Notes: generated by a model not told the origin, from the sequence alone. A stretch of DNA of 64,000 bases from CAG-877 sp045125935 (GCA_045125935.1 JBGVNW010000068.1:1-64000), one strand, 5' to 3'. Numbered from the stretch's first letter, positions 8,783-18,331 are shown. A program made the numbers and translations.

Positions 8783-9322
8783 ATGAAGAAAATTACAATT
8801 GTTATTGACATGCAGAACGACTTCTTGACAGGAGCGTTGGCAAACCCCGATGCGGTATCTATTATTCCATCGGTTCTTGATCAGATTAAAAATTCTGATT
8901 ATGTGATGTATACTCGTGATACACACGGTGAGAATTATTTGGAGACACAGGAGGGAAAGAATTTGCCCGTTCCACATTGTGTTGAGGGCACACACGGTTG
9001 GCAGATTGTGGATGATCTTGATCCACACAGTATCGCAGATATTAAGATGTGGCATATTGTCAATAAGCCCACATTTGGTGATGTGAATATCTGGATGGAT
9101 ATGTATTTTGCAGATTTGGTTAATTGGAATGGTGAGGGTGTAGAAGTAACATTCTGTGGAACTTGCACGGATATCTGTGTGGTATCAAATGCAATGATTG
9201 TTAAGTCTCTTTATCCAGAATTGGTTGTGAATGTAAAGGCAGATGCTTGTGCAGGTCTTACACCAGAGAAGCATAAGGCGGCACTTGATGTTATGAGTTC
9301 TTGTCAGATTAATATTATCTAA
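8783..9322 (+). CDS. pncA: Nicotinamidase / isochorismatase-family hydrolase
   Basis: 179 aa. V-I-D-M-Q-N-D-F near residue 8 carries the catalytic Asp, and the nucleophile Cys lies in C-G-T-C-T-D-I-C-V (about 132-140). His and Asp residues in the first third fit the metal site. The likely reaction is nicotinamide to nicotinic acid. The adjacent PRPP synthetase, nicotinamide phosphoribosyltransferase and NAD synthetase genes support an NAD role over other isochorismatase-like activities. Confidence 0.8.
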   Translation: MKKITIVIDMQNDFLTGALANPDAVSIIPSVLDQIKNSDYVMYTRDTHGENYLETQEGKNLPVPHCVEGTHGWQIVDDLDPHSIADIKMWHIVNKPTFGDVNIWMDMYFADLVNWNGEGVEVTFCGTCTDICVVSNAMIVKSLYPELVVNVKADACAGLTPEKHKAALDVMSSCQINII

Positions 9323-9334
9323 AAAGTAGAGGTT

Positions 9335-10147
9335 ATGATTAAGTTGAATGGTAAGGTAATTAATCAGGGTCGTTTCCCTGATGGAACATTGGCACTTAAA
9401 GAAATTGATATTGATTTTCTGTCTGATTGTGGAGCAAATTGGATTGATTGGTTTTATGATGGTGATGATGAGATGTTTACCATTATGTCATTGGTTGATA
9501 TTGTAAAAAGAAATAGTATAGGTAGAATTTATCTTAATATGCCATATCTACCCAATGCAAGAATGGATCGCATTAAGACAGATACCGAGAATTTTGCTTT
9601 GAAAGTATTTGCTAATTGGATTAATGATCTTGGATTTGACCGCATTTTCGTAGAGAATGTTCATTCTAATGTATCAAATGCACTTGTGAATAATATTGTC
9701 GATAGTTTGCCCGATGATGATATCAAGACTATTACAAAAGACTATGATTTTGATGTTATTTTCTTTCCTGATGAGGGTGCTTGCAAACGTTATAAGGATA
9801 TGGATGCAATTAAGGAACTAGGATTGCCGATTGCTTTTGGTATCAAAAATAGAGATTGGAAAACAGGTGAAATTCTTGGTATGGCTATTATGGGTTCTGA
9901 TGTCAGTGGAAAAAATGTGCTTATTATTGATGATATTTGTTCAAAAGGATTTACATTCTACTATGCAGGACAACAATTGAAAGAACATGGAGCAAATGAT
10001 GTTAGACTTTATATTACACATTGTGAGGATAACATTAAGAACGGTGAAATTCTAAAAACAGATGTTATATCAAAAGTATATACGACTGATAGCATTTGCC
10101 ATATTGTAGATAAAAAAATTGAGTTTGTGAGAAATTTTACAAAATAA
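9335..10147 (+). CDS. prs: Ribose-phosphate pyrophosphokinase (PRPP synthetase)
   Basis: 270 aa, somewhat shorter than bacterial Prs (about 310). The motifs Y-L-P-N-A-R-M-D-R near 70, E-N-V-H-S-N (the metal-binding D-L-H position) and I-I-D-D-I-C-S-K-G near 205 (the PRPP loop) are present. It makes PRPP, the co-substrate of the downstream nicotinamide phosphoribosyltransferase. Codon use and spacing match the neighbouring nicotinamidase gene. Confidence 0.85.
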   Translation: MIKLNGKVINQGRFPDGTLALKEIDIDFLSDCGANWIDWFYDGDDEMFTIMSLVDIVKRNSIGRIYLNMPYLPNARMDRIKTDTENFALKVFANWINDLGFDRIFVENVHSNVSNALVNNIVDSLPDDDIKTITKDYDFDVIFFPDEGACKRYKDMDAIKELGLPIAFGIKNRDWKTGEILGMAIMGSDVSGKNVLIIDDICSKGFTFYYAGQQLKEHGANDVRLYITHCEDNIKNGEILKTDVISKVYTTDSICHIVDKKIEFVRNFTK

Positions 10148-10182
10148 CTCACTAAAAATTTGGATAATTAAAATAAATTTAT

Positions 10183-10190
10183 TATCTTTG
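10183..10190 (+). promoter_or_regulatory. Bacteroidetes-type promoter
   Basis: TTTGGA near 10159 and TATCTTTG here, in front of the gene at 10239. Confidence 0.75.
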
Positions 10191-10238
10191 TAATGTAATT
10201 AAAAAATCATTTATTAACAAATAAAATCTTATATAGAT

Positions 10239-11729
10239 ATGATTGACACTAATGCACTTTTACTTTGTGACACATACAAATGTTGTCATGATCGTATGTA
10301 TCCCAATTCACTCAAGACACTTGTTTCTTATTGGGTTCCCAGAAAATCAATGTTCCAAAATGAGGAAAATCAGAAGATGGTATTCTTTGGTCTTCAGGCG
10401 TTCATTCAGGAATATCTTGTAGAGTATTTCGACAAAAATTTCTTTAATGTTCCTTTGGATGAGGTTGTTACAACTTATCGAAAGTATCTCAATATTCAGT
10501 TGGGAGAGGGTAATTATGATATTAACAAGATTGTAAATCTACACAATCTCGGATATCTTCCGCTTCGTATTGACGCAATTCCAGAAGGTTCAAAAGTAAA
10601 TATGGGAATTCCTTGTATTAGAGTTACAAACACAAATCAGGAGTTTGCTTGGCTCGTTCAGTGGATTGAGTGTATTCTTCAGTCAGAACTATGGAAGACT
10701 TGTAATCACGCCACTATTGGTAATATGTATTACAAGATTGCAAAGTATTGGTATGAGAAGAATGTAGATTCTAACATAGATCCCAGAATGGCATTTTCGG
10801 ATTTCGGTATGCGAGGTATGTCTTGTATGAATGAGGCGACAAGATGTTCTGCTGCTTGGTTGCTTTCTGCTAATAAGACAAGTTCTATCCCTGCACTTCC
10901 ATATATTGACAAATATTATGATGCAGATTGCTCGTTCAATCACATTGGAATTGGTGCTGTTTCAACAGAGCATTCTGTTATGGGTGCAAATTATGCTATC
11001 GATGGAGATGAGCGAACTTTTGTAAAGCGACTTCTTACAGAGTTGTATCCCAACTCAAGTTTTTCAATGGTGTCGGATACTTATGATTATTGGAATATGG
11101 TAAATAATATCATTCCAAGTCTTAAGGATGAGGTTCTTGCACATAATGGTAAACTTCTTGTTCGACCTGATTCTGGCGATCAGTATGAGACTGTTATTAA
11201 TACTGTATTGTCTTTGTGGGACACTTTTGGTGGAGATCTTAACACAAAGGGATATAAGGTATTGAATCCTCATATTGGTGTAATTCTTGGTGATGGATGT
11301 ACACAGAATGTTGTTAAGAAGATTTATAAGGAACTTGACCGACTTGGTTTTGCTGCTAACAATGTAATCTTTGGTGTTGGTGCATTCTGCTTCACCGCAA
11401 TTTTTGAGGGTGATAAGATGATTGTTAATACACGAGATACTTGGGGTGTGGCTATGAAGGCTACATATGGACTGTTTGGCGATAAGGAACTTATGATTTA
11501 TAAGGATCCTAAGACAGACACAGATAACCTCAAGAAGTCACACAAGGGTCTTATCTTTGTAGAGCGAGATGGTGACAACTTTAAGGCGACCGATGGATTC
11601 TTGTATGATACATATTATGAGTATATGCAGACACATGAGAGTGCTATGCGAGCAGTATTTATCAAAGGCAAAATGGTTAACCGTGAGTCTTTCACAACTA
11701 TTCGTGAGCGACTTGCAAATGAGAAATAA
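10239..11729 (+). CDS. nadV: Nicotinamide phosphoribosyltransferase
   Basis: 496 aa, the usual length for NadV/NAMPT. Typical features are D-T-Y-K near the N terminus, F-S-D-F-G-M-R-G-M (about 187-195), the T-E-H-S-V-M-G region, R-P-D-S-G-D near 310 and G-D-G-C near 355. It joins nicotinamide and PRPP to nicotinamide mononucleotide. Phages use this enzyme to rebuild host NAD, including against NAD-depleting defences. It has its own promoter. Confidence 0.92.
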   Translation: MIDTNALLLCDTYKCCHDRMYPNSLKTLVSYWVPRKSMFQNEENQKMVFFGLQAFIQEYLVEYFDKNFFNVPLDEVVTTYRKYLNIQLGEGNYDINKIVNLHNLGYLPLRIDAIPEGSKVNMGIPCIRVTNTNQEFAWLVQWIECILQSELWKTCNHATIGNMYYKIAKYWYEKNVDSNIDPRMAFSDFGMRGMSCMNEATRCSAAWLLSANKTSSIPALPYIDKYYDADCSFNHIGIGAVSTEHSVMGANYAIDGDERTFVKRLLTELYPNSSFSMVSDTYDYWNMVNNIIPSLKDEVLAHNGKLLVRPDSGDQYETVINTVLSLWDTFGGDLNTKGYKVLNPHIGVILGDGCTQNVVKKIYKELDRLGFAANNVIFGVGAFCFTAIFEGDKMIVNTRDTWGVAMKATYGLFGDKELMIYKDPKTDTDNLKKSHKGLIFVERDGDNFKATDGFLYDTYYEYMQTHESAMRAVFIKGKMVNRESFTTIRERLANEK

Positions 11730-11751
11730 TTAACTATAAAAATAAAAAATT

Positions 11752-12030
11752 ATGTCAGGAAAAAATGATAAATGGTTGATGTTCAAAAACTATATGCATA
11801 ATGAGTTGGGCATCACAAAAGAAGACATACATGATTGGATTCGGGATGCTGTAAAAGAGGATGTAAAAAATCTCGTAAACCAAGAGTATGGTAGGTTTAG
11901 TGTAAAAGATGTTATCAACAAAGAGATATATGAAACAAATTGGTATGGTGGAAAAACTCTTAAAGACACTGTAAAACAGGAAGTTGCAAAGGTGTTAAGT
12001 GAGAGAATTACAATAACTGTAAATGATTAA
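11752..12030 (+). CDS. Hypothetical protein, 92 aa
   Basis: A helical, charged small protein between the nicotinamide phosphoribosyltransferase and macro-domain genes. It ends in an ATGATTAA overlap with the next gene, which shows translational coupling. No family is recognised. Confidence 0.6.
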   Translation: MSGKNDKWLMFKNYMHNELGITKEDIHDWIRDAVKEDVKNLVNQEYGRFSVKDVINKEIYETNWYGGKTLKDTVKQEVAKVLSERITITVND

Positions 12031-12475
12031 ATTTATGGTAACTGTTGTAAAAGGAAATCTATTGGATGCAACTGAAATTGTTATCGCACACCAGGTTAAT
12101 TGTCAGAAAAAGATGAACTCTGGTGTTGCGAAAGCAATTAGAGAGAAATATCCTGATGTGTATGATGAATATCTAAATACAGAACCAAAATTGGGAACGG
12201 TTGTATATATTAATGTAGATAGACGATATGTTGCAAATATGTATGCACAAGATATGTATGGATATGATGGAAAGCAATATACAAATTATGAAGCATTTAG
12301 ACAATGCTGTAAAGATATTGTGAAAGTATGTAAAGGTGCATATGAAATGGAAGTATTAACAGTAGCAATGCCTTATAAGATTGCATCTGACAGAGGCGGT
12401 GCGGATTGGGATAAGATTATGGATATTCTTCTCGAAGAATTTACAGATGTAGATTTAACACTTTATAAACTATGA
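12023..12475 (+). CDS. Macro-domain protein (ADP-ribose binding)
   Basis: 150 aa; a second ATG at 12035 would remove four residues. Residues 8-50 match the start of macro domains: V-V-K-G-N-L-L-D-A, H-Q-V-N-C-Q and M-N-S-G-V-A-K-A-I. A-M-P-Y-K-I-A-S-D-R-G-G near 118 forms the second phosphate loop. Members bind ADP-ribose or hydrolyse ADP-ribose 1''-phosphate. Its place in an NAD block suggests recovering ADP-ribose or removing ADP-ribosylation. Poa1-type handling of tRNA-splicing by-products is another possibility. Confidence 0.8.
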   Translation: MIKFMVTVVKGNLLDATEIVIAHQVNCQKKMNSGVAKAIREKYPDVYDEYLNTEPKLGTVVYINVDRRYVANMYAQDMYGYDGKQYTNYEAFRQCCKDIVKVCKGAYEMEVLTVAMPYKIASDRGGADWDKIMDILLEEFTDVDLTLYKL

Positions 12476-12897
12476 GTATATCAGATAGAATTGAAGAACT
12501 TGCAAATCTCCTTAAATATAAATCAGAAGATAATGCCGCTATCCGAAAGGAATTGATGGATATCATTATTCCAAAAGTTAAGAGAATAAATGAACTTTTT
12601 ATACTGACAGATCTTAAACATAGATGTTTTGAAATAGATGGATTTGATGGTAATATTGATATAGAAAATGATTATGATTGGGGAGGTATAATTTTAGATA
12701 GCAAAACTGTCAATATTGTATGTGAAGATGATATAGAATATATTGATTTACAATATTTTAATAAATCTGACGAAGAACTATTCGAGATGTTTAAAAGAGA
12801 AAGTATTCAAGTAAAACAGTATCTATTGGATTTGGCAGAAACTAATATAGTTGAATTAAAAAAAGATATTGAAAAAATTAATAATTTGAAGTTGTAA
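12472..12897 (+). CDS. Hypothetical protein, 141 aa
   Basis: Starts in an ATGA overlap with the macro-domain stop and ends in TAATG with the NAD synthetase start, so all three are translationally coupled. It is acidic, with helical ends and a beta-rich middle. No family is recognised. Confidence 0.65.
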   Translation: MSISDRIEELANLLKYKSEDNAAIRKELMDIIIPKVKRINELFILTDLKHRCFEIDGFDGNIDIENDYDWGGIILDSKTVNIVCEDDIEYIDLQYFNKSDEELFEMFKRESIQVKQYLLDLAETNIVELKKDIEKINNLKL

Positions 12898-13685
12898 TGG
12901 AATACAAATTTAATGTGGAGAAAGTAACAGAGGGTGTTATCAATTGGATCAGAGAATGGTTCGAAGAAAACGGCAAGGAATGCAACTGTTTGGTAGCAAT
13001 ATCGGGTGGAAAAGATTCTACAATCGTAGCCAAACTTTGTGTAGAAGCACTTGGTGCAGATAGAGTTATCGGTGTGATGATGCCGTGTGGCGTTCAGAAA
13101 GATATTTCGGATTCTATCAGGGTATGTGAATTGCTTGGTATTAAGAATTACACTATCAATATTGAAGGTGCTGTTGAAGCAACATTGAAACAAATGGAAA
13201 ACGCTGGTATAGATATTTCAAACCAAACTGTTGTTAACCTTCCTCCAAGAATCAGAATGAGCACACTTTATGCTGTTTCACAGTCACATAATGGTCGTGT
13301 AAGTAATAACTGTAATTTATCAGAGGATATTTGTGGTTTCAGTACTCGATTTGGAGATTCGGTTGGTGATTTCTCACCGCTGTCAAATCTTACAACTGTT
13401 GAGATTGTTCAAATTGGTGACTATCTTGGACTCCCTTATGATTTGGTTCATAAGGTTCCAATGGACGGTCTTAATACAAATGAGAAAGATGAGTATATCA
13501 CAGACGAAGATGTTATGGGTGTTAAGTATTCTGATATTCACATGTATACACGAACCCCAGATGTATTGAAGGAGTCAAATCCAACTGTATATGAGGTAAT
13601 TCAACAGAAAGAATTGAAGAATGCTTTTAAGTTGAAGCCAATGCCAGCATATTCACCCACAAGAAATTTAATATATACAGAATAA
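12897..13685 (+). CDS. nadE: NH3-dependent NAD synthetase
   Basis: 262 aa. The PP-loop motif A-I-S-G-G-K-D-S-T lies at residues 34-42, and a C-N-L-S-E-D segment (about 142) plus G-D-S-V-G-D-F-S-P-L (about 158-167) match the NadE core. It amidates nicotinic acid adenine dinucleotide with ammonia. No glutaminase domain is present. Together with the nicotinamidase it implies a deamidated route to NAD next to the amidated one. Confidence 0.88.
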   Translation: MEYKFNVEKVTEGVINWIREWFEENGKECNCLVAISGGKDSTIVAKLCVEALGADRVIGVMMPCGVQKDISDSIRVCELLGIKNYTINIEGAVEATLKQMENAGIDISNQTVVNLPPRIRMSTLYAVSQSHNGRVSNNCNLSEDICGFSTRFGDSVGDFSPLSNLTTVEIVQIGDYLGLPYDLVHKVPMDGLNTNEKDEYITDEDVMGVKYSDIHMYTRTPDVLKESNPTVYEVIQQKELKNAFKLKPMPAYSPTRNLIYTE

Positions 13686-13696
13686 AATAAAAAAAA

Positions 13697-13927
13697 ATGA
13701 GACAAACATCGGGGATTATTATTAACAATGACATTTTTATAAACTCAAGTAATGTTGTAAAAATAGAAAAAAAGAATATAGATGTAATCAAAATTTATAT
13801 GTTAGGTGTAGAATCACCAGTAAAAATTGCTTTCAAAAGCGAATTTGATCGAGATTTGATATTTAACAAAATAATTATGGAAATGTATGGTCATAACTAT
13901 GCAATTCTTAATTTTGATACAAAATAA
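13697..13927 (+). CDS. Hypothetical protein, 76 aa
   Basis: A small beta-rich protein 11 bases after the NAD synthetase gene. The last codons overlap the AT palindrome at 13923-13938. No family is recognised. Confidence 0.55.
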   Translation: MRQTSGIIINNDIFINSSNVVKIEKKNIDVIKIYMLGVESPVKIAFKSEFDRDLIFNKIIMEMYGHNYAILNFDTK

Positions 13928-13938
13928 TAATTATTATT
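13923..13938. repeat. Recurrent 16-bp palindrome
   Basis: A perfect AATAATAATTATTATT copy directly upstream of the promoter for the RNA ligase gene. Confidence 0.7.
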
Positions 13939-13960
13939 TGGTTTTATAAAAAAATATTGT

Positions 13961-13968
13961 TATATTTG
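13961..13968 (+). promoter_or_regulatory. Bacteroidetes-type promoter
   Basis: TTTGG at 13937-13941 and TATATTTG here. The 5' leader that follows contains a GTCCATT/AATGGAC hairpin near 13987-14006. Confidence 0.75.
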
Positions 13969-14049
13969 TATTGTAATTAATCAGTTTGTCCATTCTGTTA
14001 AAATGGACTGGTGCGGAGAGAATTATAAACAATTAAATTTTAAAAGAAA

Positions 14050-15420
14050 ATGAAAATTACAAAATCAAATGGTTTCCGTCAGGAGTATTGCGGAACAGTA
14101 GTAAAAATTAGTGAAATTCTCCCCATTGAGGGAAGAGACAGAATTGTGAAGACTATGGTAAACGGTCTGTCTATCGTTATTGGAAAGGATGAATTTCAAA
14201 CAGGCGATGTTGCTGTTTATTGTGCTAATGAAACACAACTTCATGAACTTTTCCTTCATCTTAATTCAATGTATGACGATAAAGAACTCAACATTGACAA
14301 GGAGAAGAAAGGATATATCAATAAACATGGTCGAGTGAGAATTGTAAAACTCGGTGGTGTTCCATCTTATGGCATTCTTTTGAACCCAACATCAATCGCA
14401 ACATTCCTTAACGAACCTGTTGATGATATTATTGCATATTTGGAGAAGCATGTTGGTGAGGATTTCGACGAAATTAATGGAGAGATTTTCTGCAAGGTGT
14501 ATGTTCCGCCTGTAAAGGAGAACCGACATGTATCAAAGGGTGAGAAACGAGCAAAGAAATTGGCAAGATTTAAGATGCTTATTGATGGTTCTTTCAGACT
14601 ACATTATGACACAGGTCAGTTGGCAAGAAATATGCACGAGTTTTCACCAGAAGATAAAGTGTTCATTTCCAATAAGTTACACGGAACATCTGCAATATTT
14701 GCAAACATTTTGACTAATATGCCTACAAATTGGTTCAAGAGAATGTGGCGTAAATTGTGGGGTAAACATGAGTTCGATCAGAAGTACAACCTTGTGTATT
14801 CTTCAAGAACAGTTATCAAGAATGAGTTTATCAACCCAAAGCAGAAAGCAGGTGGATATTATTCTGATGATGTTTGGGGATACTGGGCAGAAAAGTTAAA
14901 ACATTTTATTCCTGTGGATTTCTGCATCTATTGTGAGATTGTAGGATATACACCTAATGGAACCGCCATTCAGAAGGGTTATGACTATGGTTGTTTACCA
15001 ACTGATGAAGTTAAGTCCAAACTTATGGTGTATCGCATTACAGTTAATGATCACGAGTTGGAGATTTCAGATGTGATTGCTTTCGGTCAGTATCTGAAGG
15101 ACAAACTTGGTGATATCGTTATCGACTTCCCATTGTTGTATCACGGAACACTTGGCGATCTCTATCCAGAGATTTCTACAACCGAGCATTGGCACGAGAA
15201 TGTGTTGGAGGCATTGAAAGTTGAGAAGAAATTCTTGATGGAGCAAATGGAACCAATGTGTATCAACAAGGTTCCACGAGAGGGATTTGTTATCCGTAAG
15301 GCAAATGACCCTATCAAAGAAGCTTGGAAATTAAAATGTTTCAAATTTTTCGAGCGAGAACGAGCGGCCATTGATAATGGTGAGGTTGATATCGAGATGA
15401 CTGAAGGTTATACAGTTTAA
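14050..15420 (+). CDS. RNA ligase, DraRnl (Rnl5)-like
   Basis: 456 aa. An N-terminal OB-like domain (about 1-170) precedes the nucleotidyltransferase core. Motif I is K-L-H-G-T-S-A near residue 217 with the AMP-accepting Lys. Motif III is Y-C-E-I-V-G near 298, motif IV is E-G-F-V-I-R-K near 418 and motif V is K-L-K-C-F near 432. An N-terminal OB module ahead of the ligase core is the arrangement of Deinococcus DraRnl. Such enzymes seal nicks in RNA or tRNA halves. It has its own promoter and terminator. Confidence 0.8.
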   Translation: MKITKSNGFRQEYCGTVVKISEILPIEGRDRIVKTMVNGLSIVIGKDEFQTGDVAVYCANETQLHELFLHLNSMYDDKELNIDKEKKGYINKHGRVRIVKLGGVPSYGILLNPTSIATFLNEPVDDIIAYLEKHVGEDFDEINGEIFCKVYVPPVKENRHVSKGEKRAKKLARFKMLIDGSFRLHYDTGQLARNMHEFSPEDKVFISNKLHGTSAIFANILTNMPTNWFKRMWRKLWGKHEFDQKYNLVYSSRTVIKNEFINPKQKAGGYYSDDVWGYWAEKLKHFIPVDFCIYCEIVGYTPNGTAIQKGYDYGCLPTDEVKSKLMVYRITVNDHELEISDVIAFGQYLKDKLGDIVIDFPLLYHGTLGDLYPEISTTEHWHENVLEALKVEKKFLMEQMEPMCINKVPREGFVIRKANDPIKEAWKLKCFKFFERERAAIDNGEVDIEMTEGYTV

Positions 15421-15427
15421 TAAAATT

Positions 15428-15453
15428 GGTGAGAAATTTCTCACCTTTTTTTT
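15428..15453 (+). terminator. Rho-independent terminator
   Basis: The 18-base palindrome GGTGAGAAATTTCTCACC is followed by eight T. Confidence 0.85.
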
Positions 15454-15511
15454 GTATATTATGCGTGGAAATTAAACACAAACTATATTATTTTTTTGAA
15501 AATAAAAATTA

Positions 15512-15519
15512 CATAAATA
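15512..15519 (+). promoter_or_regulatory. CATAAATA late-type promoter motif
   Basis: Lies 26 bases before the LAGLIDADG endonuclease start codon. Confidence 0.45.
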
Positions 15520-15544
15520 TAATATATAATATCTATTTTAGTTT

Positions 15545-16648
15545 ATGTACACAAAAGATTTTATAGAATCTATTTTAAATTATAGTCAAACAAATAAATT
15601 ATCAGAAAAAGAATCTGCAATATATTTTGGAGTTTCACCAAAATCTTTACGATATTACAAAAAAAAGTATGGATTTAAAATAAATCCTATTGGTAAAGGT
15701 GAATTTACATATAGACAAAAGCGAATATATAATGTAAATGATAATTTCTTTGAAAAACCAGATGTGTTAAATTGTTATTGGGCTGGATTTATAGCAGCAG
15801 ATGGTTGTATTATAGAAGGTAAAAAACAAAATCGACTTTCAATAGGGTTGGCAACAAAAGATTTTGAACATTTGAATATATTTAAAAATGATATTAATTT
15901 TGATGGGTCAATAAGAAATACTTATGTAAAAAAAACATATAAAAACGAAGAAAAAATATTTGAAACATCCAAAATTACTATAACTTCTCAAAAAATTTCA
16001 GATGATTTGTATAAAAATTTTAATATAACTCCAAGAAAATCTTTAACATTATTACCACCAAATTTATCTGATACTAATTTAATAGATGCTTTTATTTGTG
16101 GATATATTGATGGAGATGGAACTGTTTATTTATATAAAGATAATGTAAGAAATGTTCAAGATACATTAGTAATAACTATGTTGGGCACATATGAAGTAAT
16201 ATGTTGGATAAAAGAAAGATTTACGCAAATAATAGGAAAAGAATTGGGAACAATTCAAAAACATCATAATTCTGAAAAAAATACATATTCGTATAGAATT
16301 ACAAATATGGGTGCAAGAGAAATATTCAAACATTTTTATAATTTAAATGTTCCAAAACTTAAAAGAAAATGGACAGATGAAATATATGATTACTGTGTAA
16401 ATTATAAAAAAAGAGATCCTATATGTCGAAGAAAAGGCGTTAATATTTTTGATTTAGAGGGTAATTTAATTAAACATTTTGATACTTTAAACGAAGCGAG
16501 TGAATATACAGGTGTGACTATTGGTAGAATTAGTGATATGTGTAAAATGAATGATTCAAAACATCAAGCAAAAGGATATATGTTTAGTAGAGATGAAACA
16601 ATGAAAAAATATGAACCATCTATATATATAAACAAAAAATATATATAA
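15545..16648 (+). CDS. Free-standing LAGLIDADG homing endonuclease with NUMOD1
   Basis: 367 aa. An N-terminal helix-turn-helix-like segment (about 15-45) is followed by two LAGLIDADG helices, W-A-G-F-I-A-A-D-G (about 79-87) and C-G-Y-I-D-G-D-G (about 180-187), so it can act as a monomer. The C terminus (about 298-350) is a NUMOD1 DNA-binding repeat beginning G-V-N-I-F-D-L-E-G-N. It is bounded by its own late-type motif and a terminator, as expected for a mobile insertion between the RNA ligase and CCA-adding enzyme genes. Confidence 0.8.
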   Translation: MYTKDFIESILNYSQTNKLSEKESAIYFGVSPKSLRYYKKKYGFKINPIGKGEFTYRQKRIYNVNDNFFEKPDVLNCYWAGFIAADGCIIEGKKQNRLSIGLATKDFEHLNIFKNDINFDGSIRNTYVKKTYKNEEKIFETSKITITSQKISDDLYKNFNITPRKSLTLLPPNLSDTNLIDAFICGYIDGDGTVYLYKDNVRNVQDTLVITMLGTYEVICWIKERFTQIIGKELGTIQKHHNSEKNTYSYRITNMGAREIFKHFYNLNVPKLKRKWTDEIYDYCVNYKKRDPICRRKGVNIFDLEGNLIKHFDTLNEASEYTGVTIGRISDMCKMNDSKHQAKGYMFSRDETMKKYEPSIYINKKYI

Positions 16649-16676
16649 TAAATTTGGATATTAAATAAAAAAGTAT

Positions 16677-16684
16677 TATATTTG
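16677..16684 (+). promoter_or_regulatory. Bacteroidetes-type promoter
   Basis: TTTGGA near 16652 and TATATTTG here, for the gene at 16756. Confidence 0.75.
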
Positions 16685-16755
16685 TATCAGAAAAAATGGC
16701 GCATTTGTATATTATATATATTATAGAGAGAAATATAAACTTTTAACTTAAAATT

Positions 16756-18204
16756 ATGACAAAATTTTTTACTATAACAGAGTATATTAAAGATATTATA
16801 CGAGGAACAAAGTTCGAGCGACATATTTACGTTGTTGGAGGTAGTATTAGAGATCTTCAAATGAAAAGACCTATTAAAGATATTGATCTTGTTATTGATA
16901 TTGAGAACGGAGGAGTTGAATTTGCTAAATTCTGTATGGATAGCAATCTCCTAACACATGATGTTGTTGTTTTCGAGCGATTTGGAACTGCTATGTTTAA
17001 GTTCTTAAAATTTCCTGATGATGAAATCGAGTGTGTAATGACCAGAGGAGAGAAGTATCCTGATAGAAATTCAAGAAATCCAGAAACAGTTTTTGCAAGT
17101 ATTGAAGATGATTGTATTCGTAGAGATTTAACTATCAATGCTCTTTATTATAATATTTCAACAGGTGAGATTGTAGATATGGTTGGTGGTCTGAATGATA
17201 TTGAGAATAAGGTTATCAGAACGACTAATGAGAATCCAGATATCATATTTGACGACGATCCGTTGAGAATTTTGAGGTGTTGCAGGTTTTCGGTAAGATA
17301 TGGTTGGGAGATTGAATCTAAAACATATGAGTCAATGAAACGATATGTTGATAGACTTGAAATCATCTCAAAAGAGCGAATCAAGGATGAGTTCAATAAG
17401 ATTTTGCTGTCAGATAACGCTTCTATGGGCATCAGGACGCTTTGTGATATTGGTGCTATGAAGTATATCATCCCAGAGGTTGATGAAATGATTGGTATGG
17501 AGCAGAACGCTTTTCATTTCGGAGATGTTTTTGAGCATACAATGGCACTTCTGGATTATGACACAAAGCATTTCGAGAGCGAGGATATTACAGTTAGACT
17601 TGCATTGCTTCTGCACGATATTGGCAAAATTAGAACACGATCTGTTGGTGATGATGGGAGAGTTCATTTTTATGAACATGAGTTTGTAGGAAGCGATATG
17701 GTTGTTGATATCTTGAAAAGATTGAAATACGACAATAAGACTATTGGTGATGTTAAATTTCTTATCAAGAATCATATGCGAACCAAGAATTTTGGAAATG
17801 ACTGTGAGAAGATTAAGACAAAGCATTTTAACAAATTGGCATATACTTGTAAGAATGAATATCGTTACAAGTCTCTTGCAAGAGTAATTGATTGCGATAA
17901 CAACTCACACAAAGCAGAGCATAATATTATAGGTCAGTATGATTATTTTATAAGACATATTGATGATGCTGTGAAGATGTTTAACTACAAACTTCCTGTT
18001 GATGGAAATGATGTAATGGAGGTTCTGAATATTTCTAGTGGTGTTTTAGTTAAGAAGGTTTTGGATGCTTTGATGAATCGTGCTTTTCCAAATCCAGACA
18101 CATTGACTAAAGATAGTTGTTTGAAACAAATTCCACATATCACAAAAGAAATTATTAAAAAAGATCAAAAATTATTTGAGGATAATTTTGTGAAATATAA
18201 ATAA
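16756..18204 (+). CDS. cca: tRNA CCA-adding nucleotidyltransferase with HD domain
   Basis: 482 aa. The class II nucleotidyltransferase signature V-V-G-G-S-I-R-D lies near residue 26, with D-I-D-L-V-I-D near 41 as the metal site. The R-R-D-L-T-I-N-A motif follows near 123 and R-I-L-R-C-C-R-F near 170. An HD domain with L-L-H-D-I-G-K near 287 completes it. It would add CCA to the phage tRNAs, most of which lack an encoded CCA here, and could repair damaged ends. Confidence 0.9.
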   Translation: MTKFFTITEYIKDIIRGTKFERHIYVVGGSIRDLQMKRPIKDIDLVIDIENGGVEFAKFCMDSNLLTHDVVVFERFGTAMFKFLKFPDDEIECVMTRGEKYPDRNSRNPETVFASIEDDCIRRDLTINALYYNISTGEIVDMVGGLNDIENKVIRTTNENPDIIFDDDPLRILRCCRFSVRYGWEIESKTYESMKRYVDRLEIISKERIKDEFNKILLSDNASMGIRTLCDIGAMKYIIPEVDEMIGMEQNAFHFGDVFEHTMALLDYDTKHFESEDITVRLALLLHDIGKIRTRSVGDDGRVHFYEHEFVGSDMVVDILKRLKYDNKTIGDVKFLIKNHMRTKNFGNDCEKIKTKHFNKLAYTCKNEYRYKSLARVIDCDNNSHKAEHNIIGQYDYFIRHIDDAVKMFNYKLPVDGNDVMEVLNISSGVLVKKVLDALMNRAFPNPDTLTKDSCLKQIPHITKEIIKKDQKLFEDNFVKYK

Positions 18205-18266
18205 TTTGTTATATTTATATCAAGATTGAGAATCTATGTCCAAATAAGCGACATATGCTTATTGAA

Positions 18267-18294
18267 GGTGAGTGCGTAAGTGCTCACCTTTTTT
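18267..18294 (+). terminator. Rho-independent terminator
   Basis: GGTGAG (18267-18272) pairs with CTCACC (18283-18288), then six T. An ATAAGC/GCTTAT hairpin lies just upstream. Confidence 0.75.
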
Positions 18295-18302
18295 CATAAA
18301 TA
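18295..18302 (+). promoter_or_regulatory. CATAAATA late-type promoter motif
   Basis: Directly follows the terminator and lies 29 bases before the lipoprotein start codon. Confidence 0.5.
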
Positions 18303-18331
18303 AATAAATTAAAATAAATATTTATAATTAT

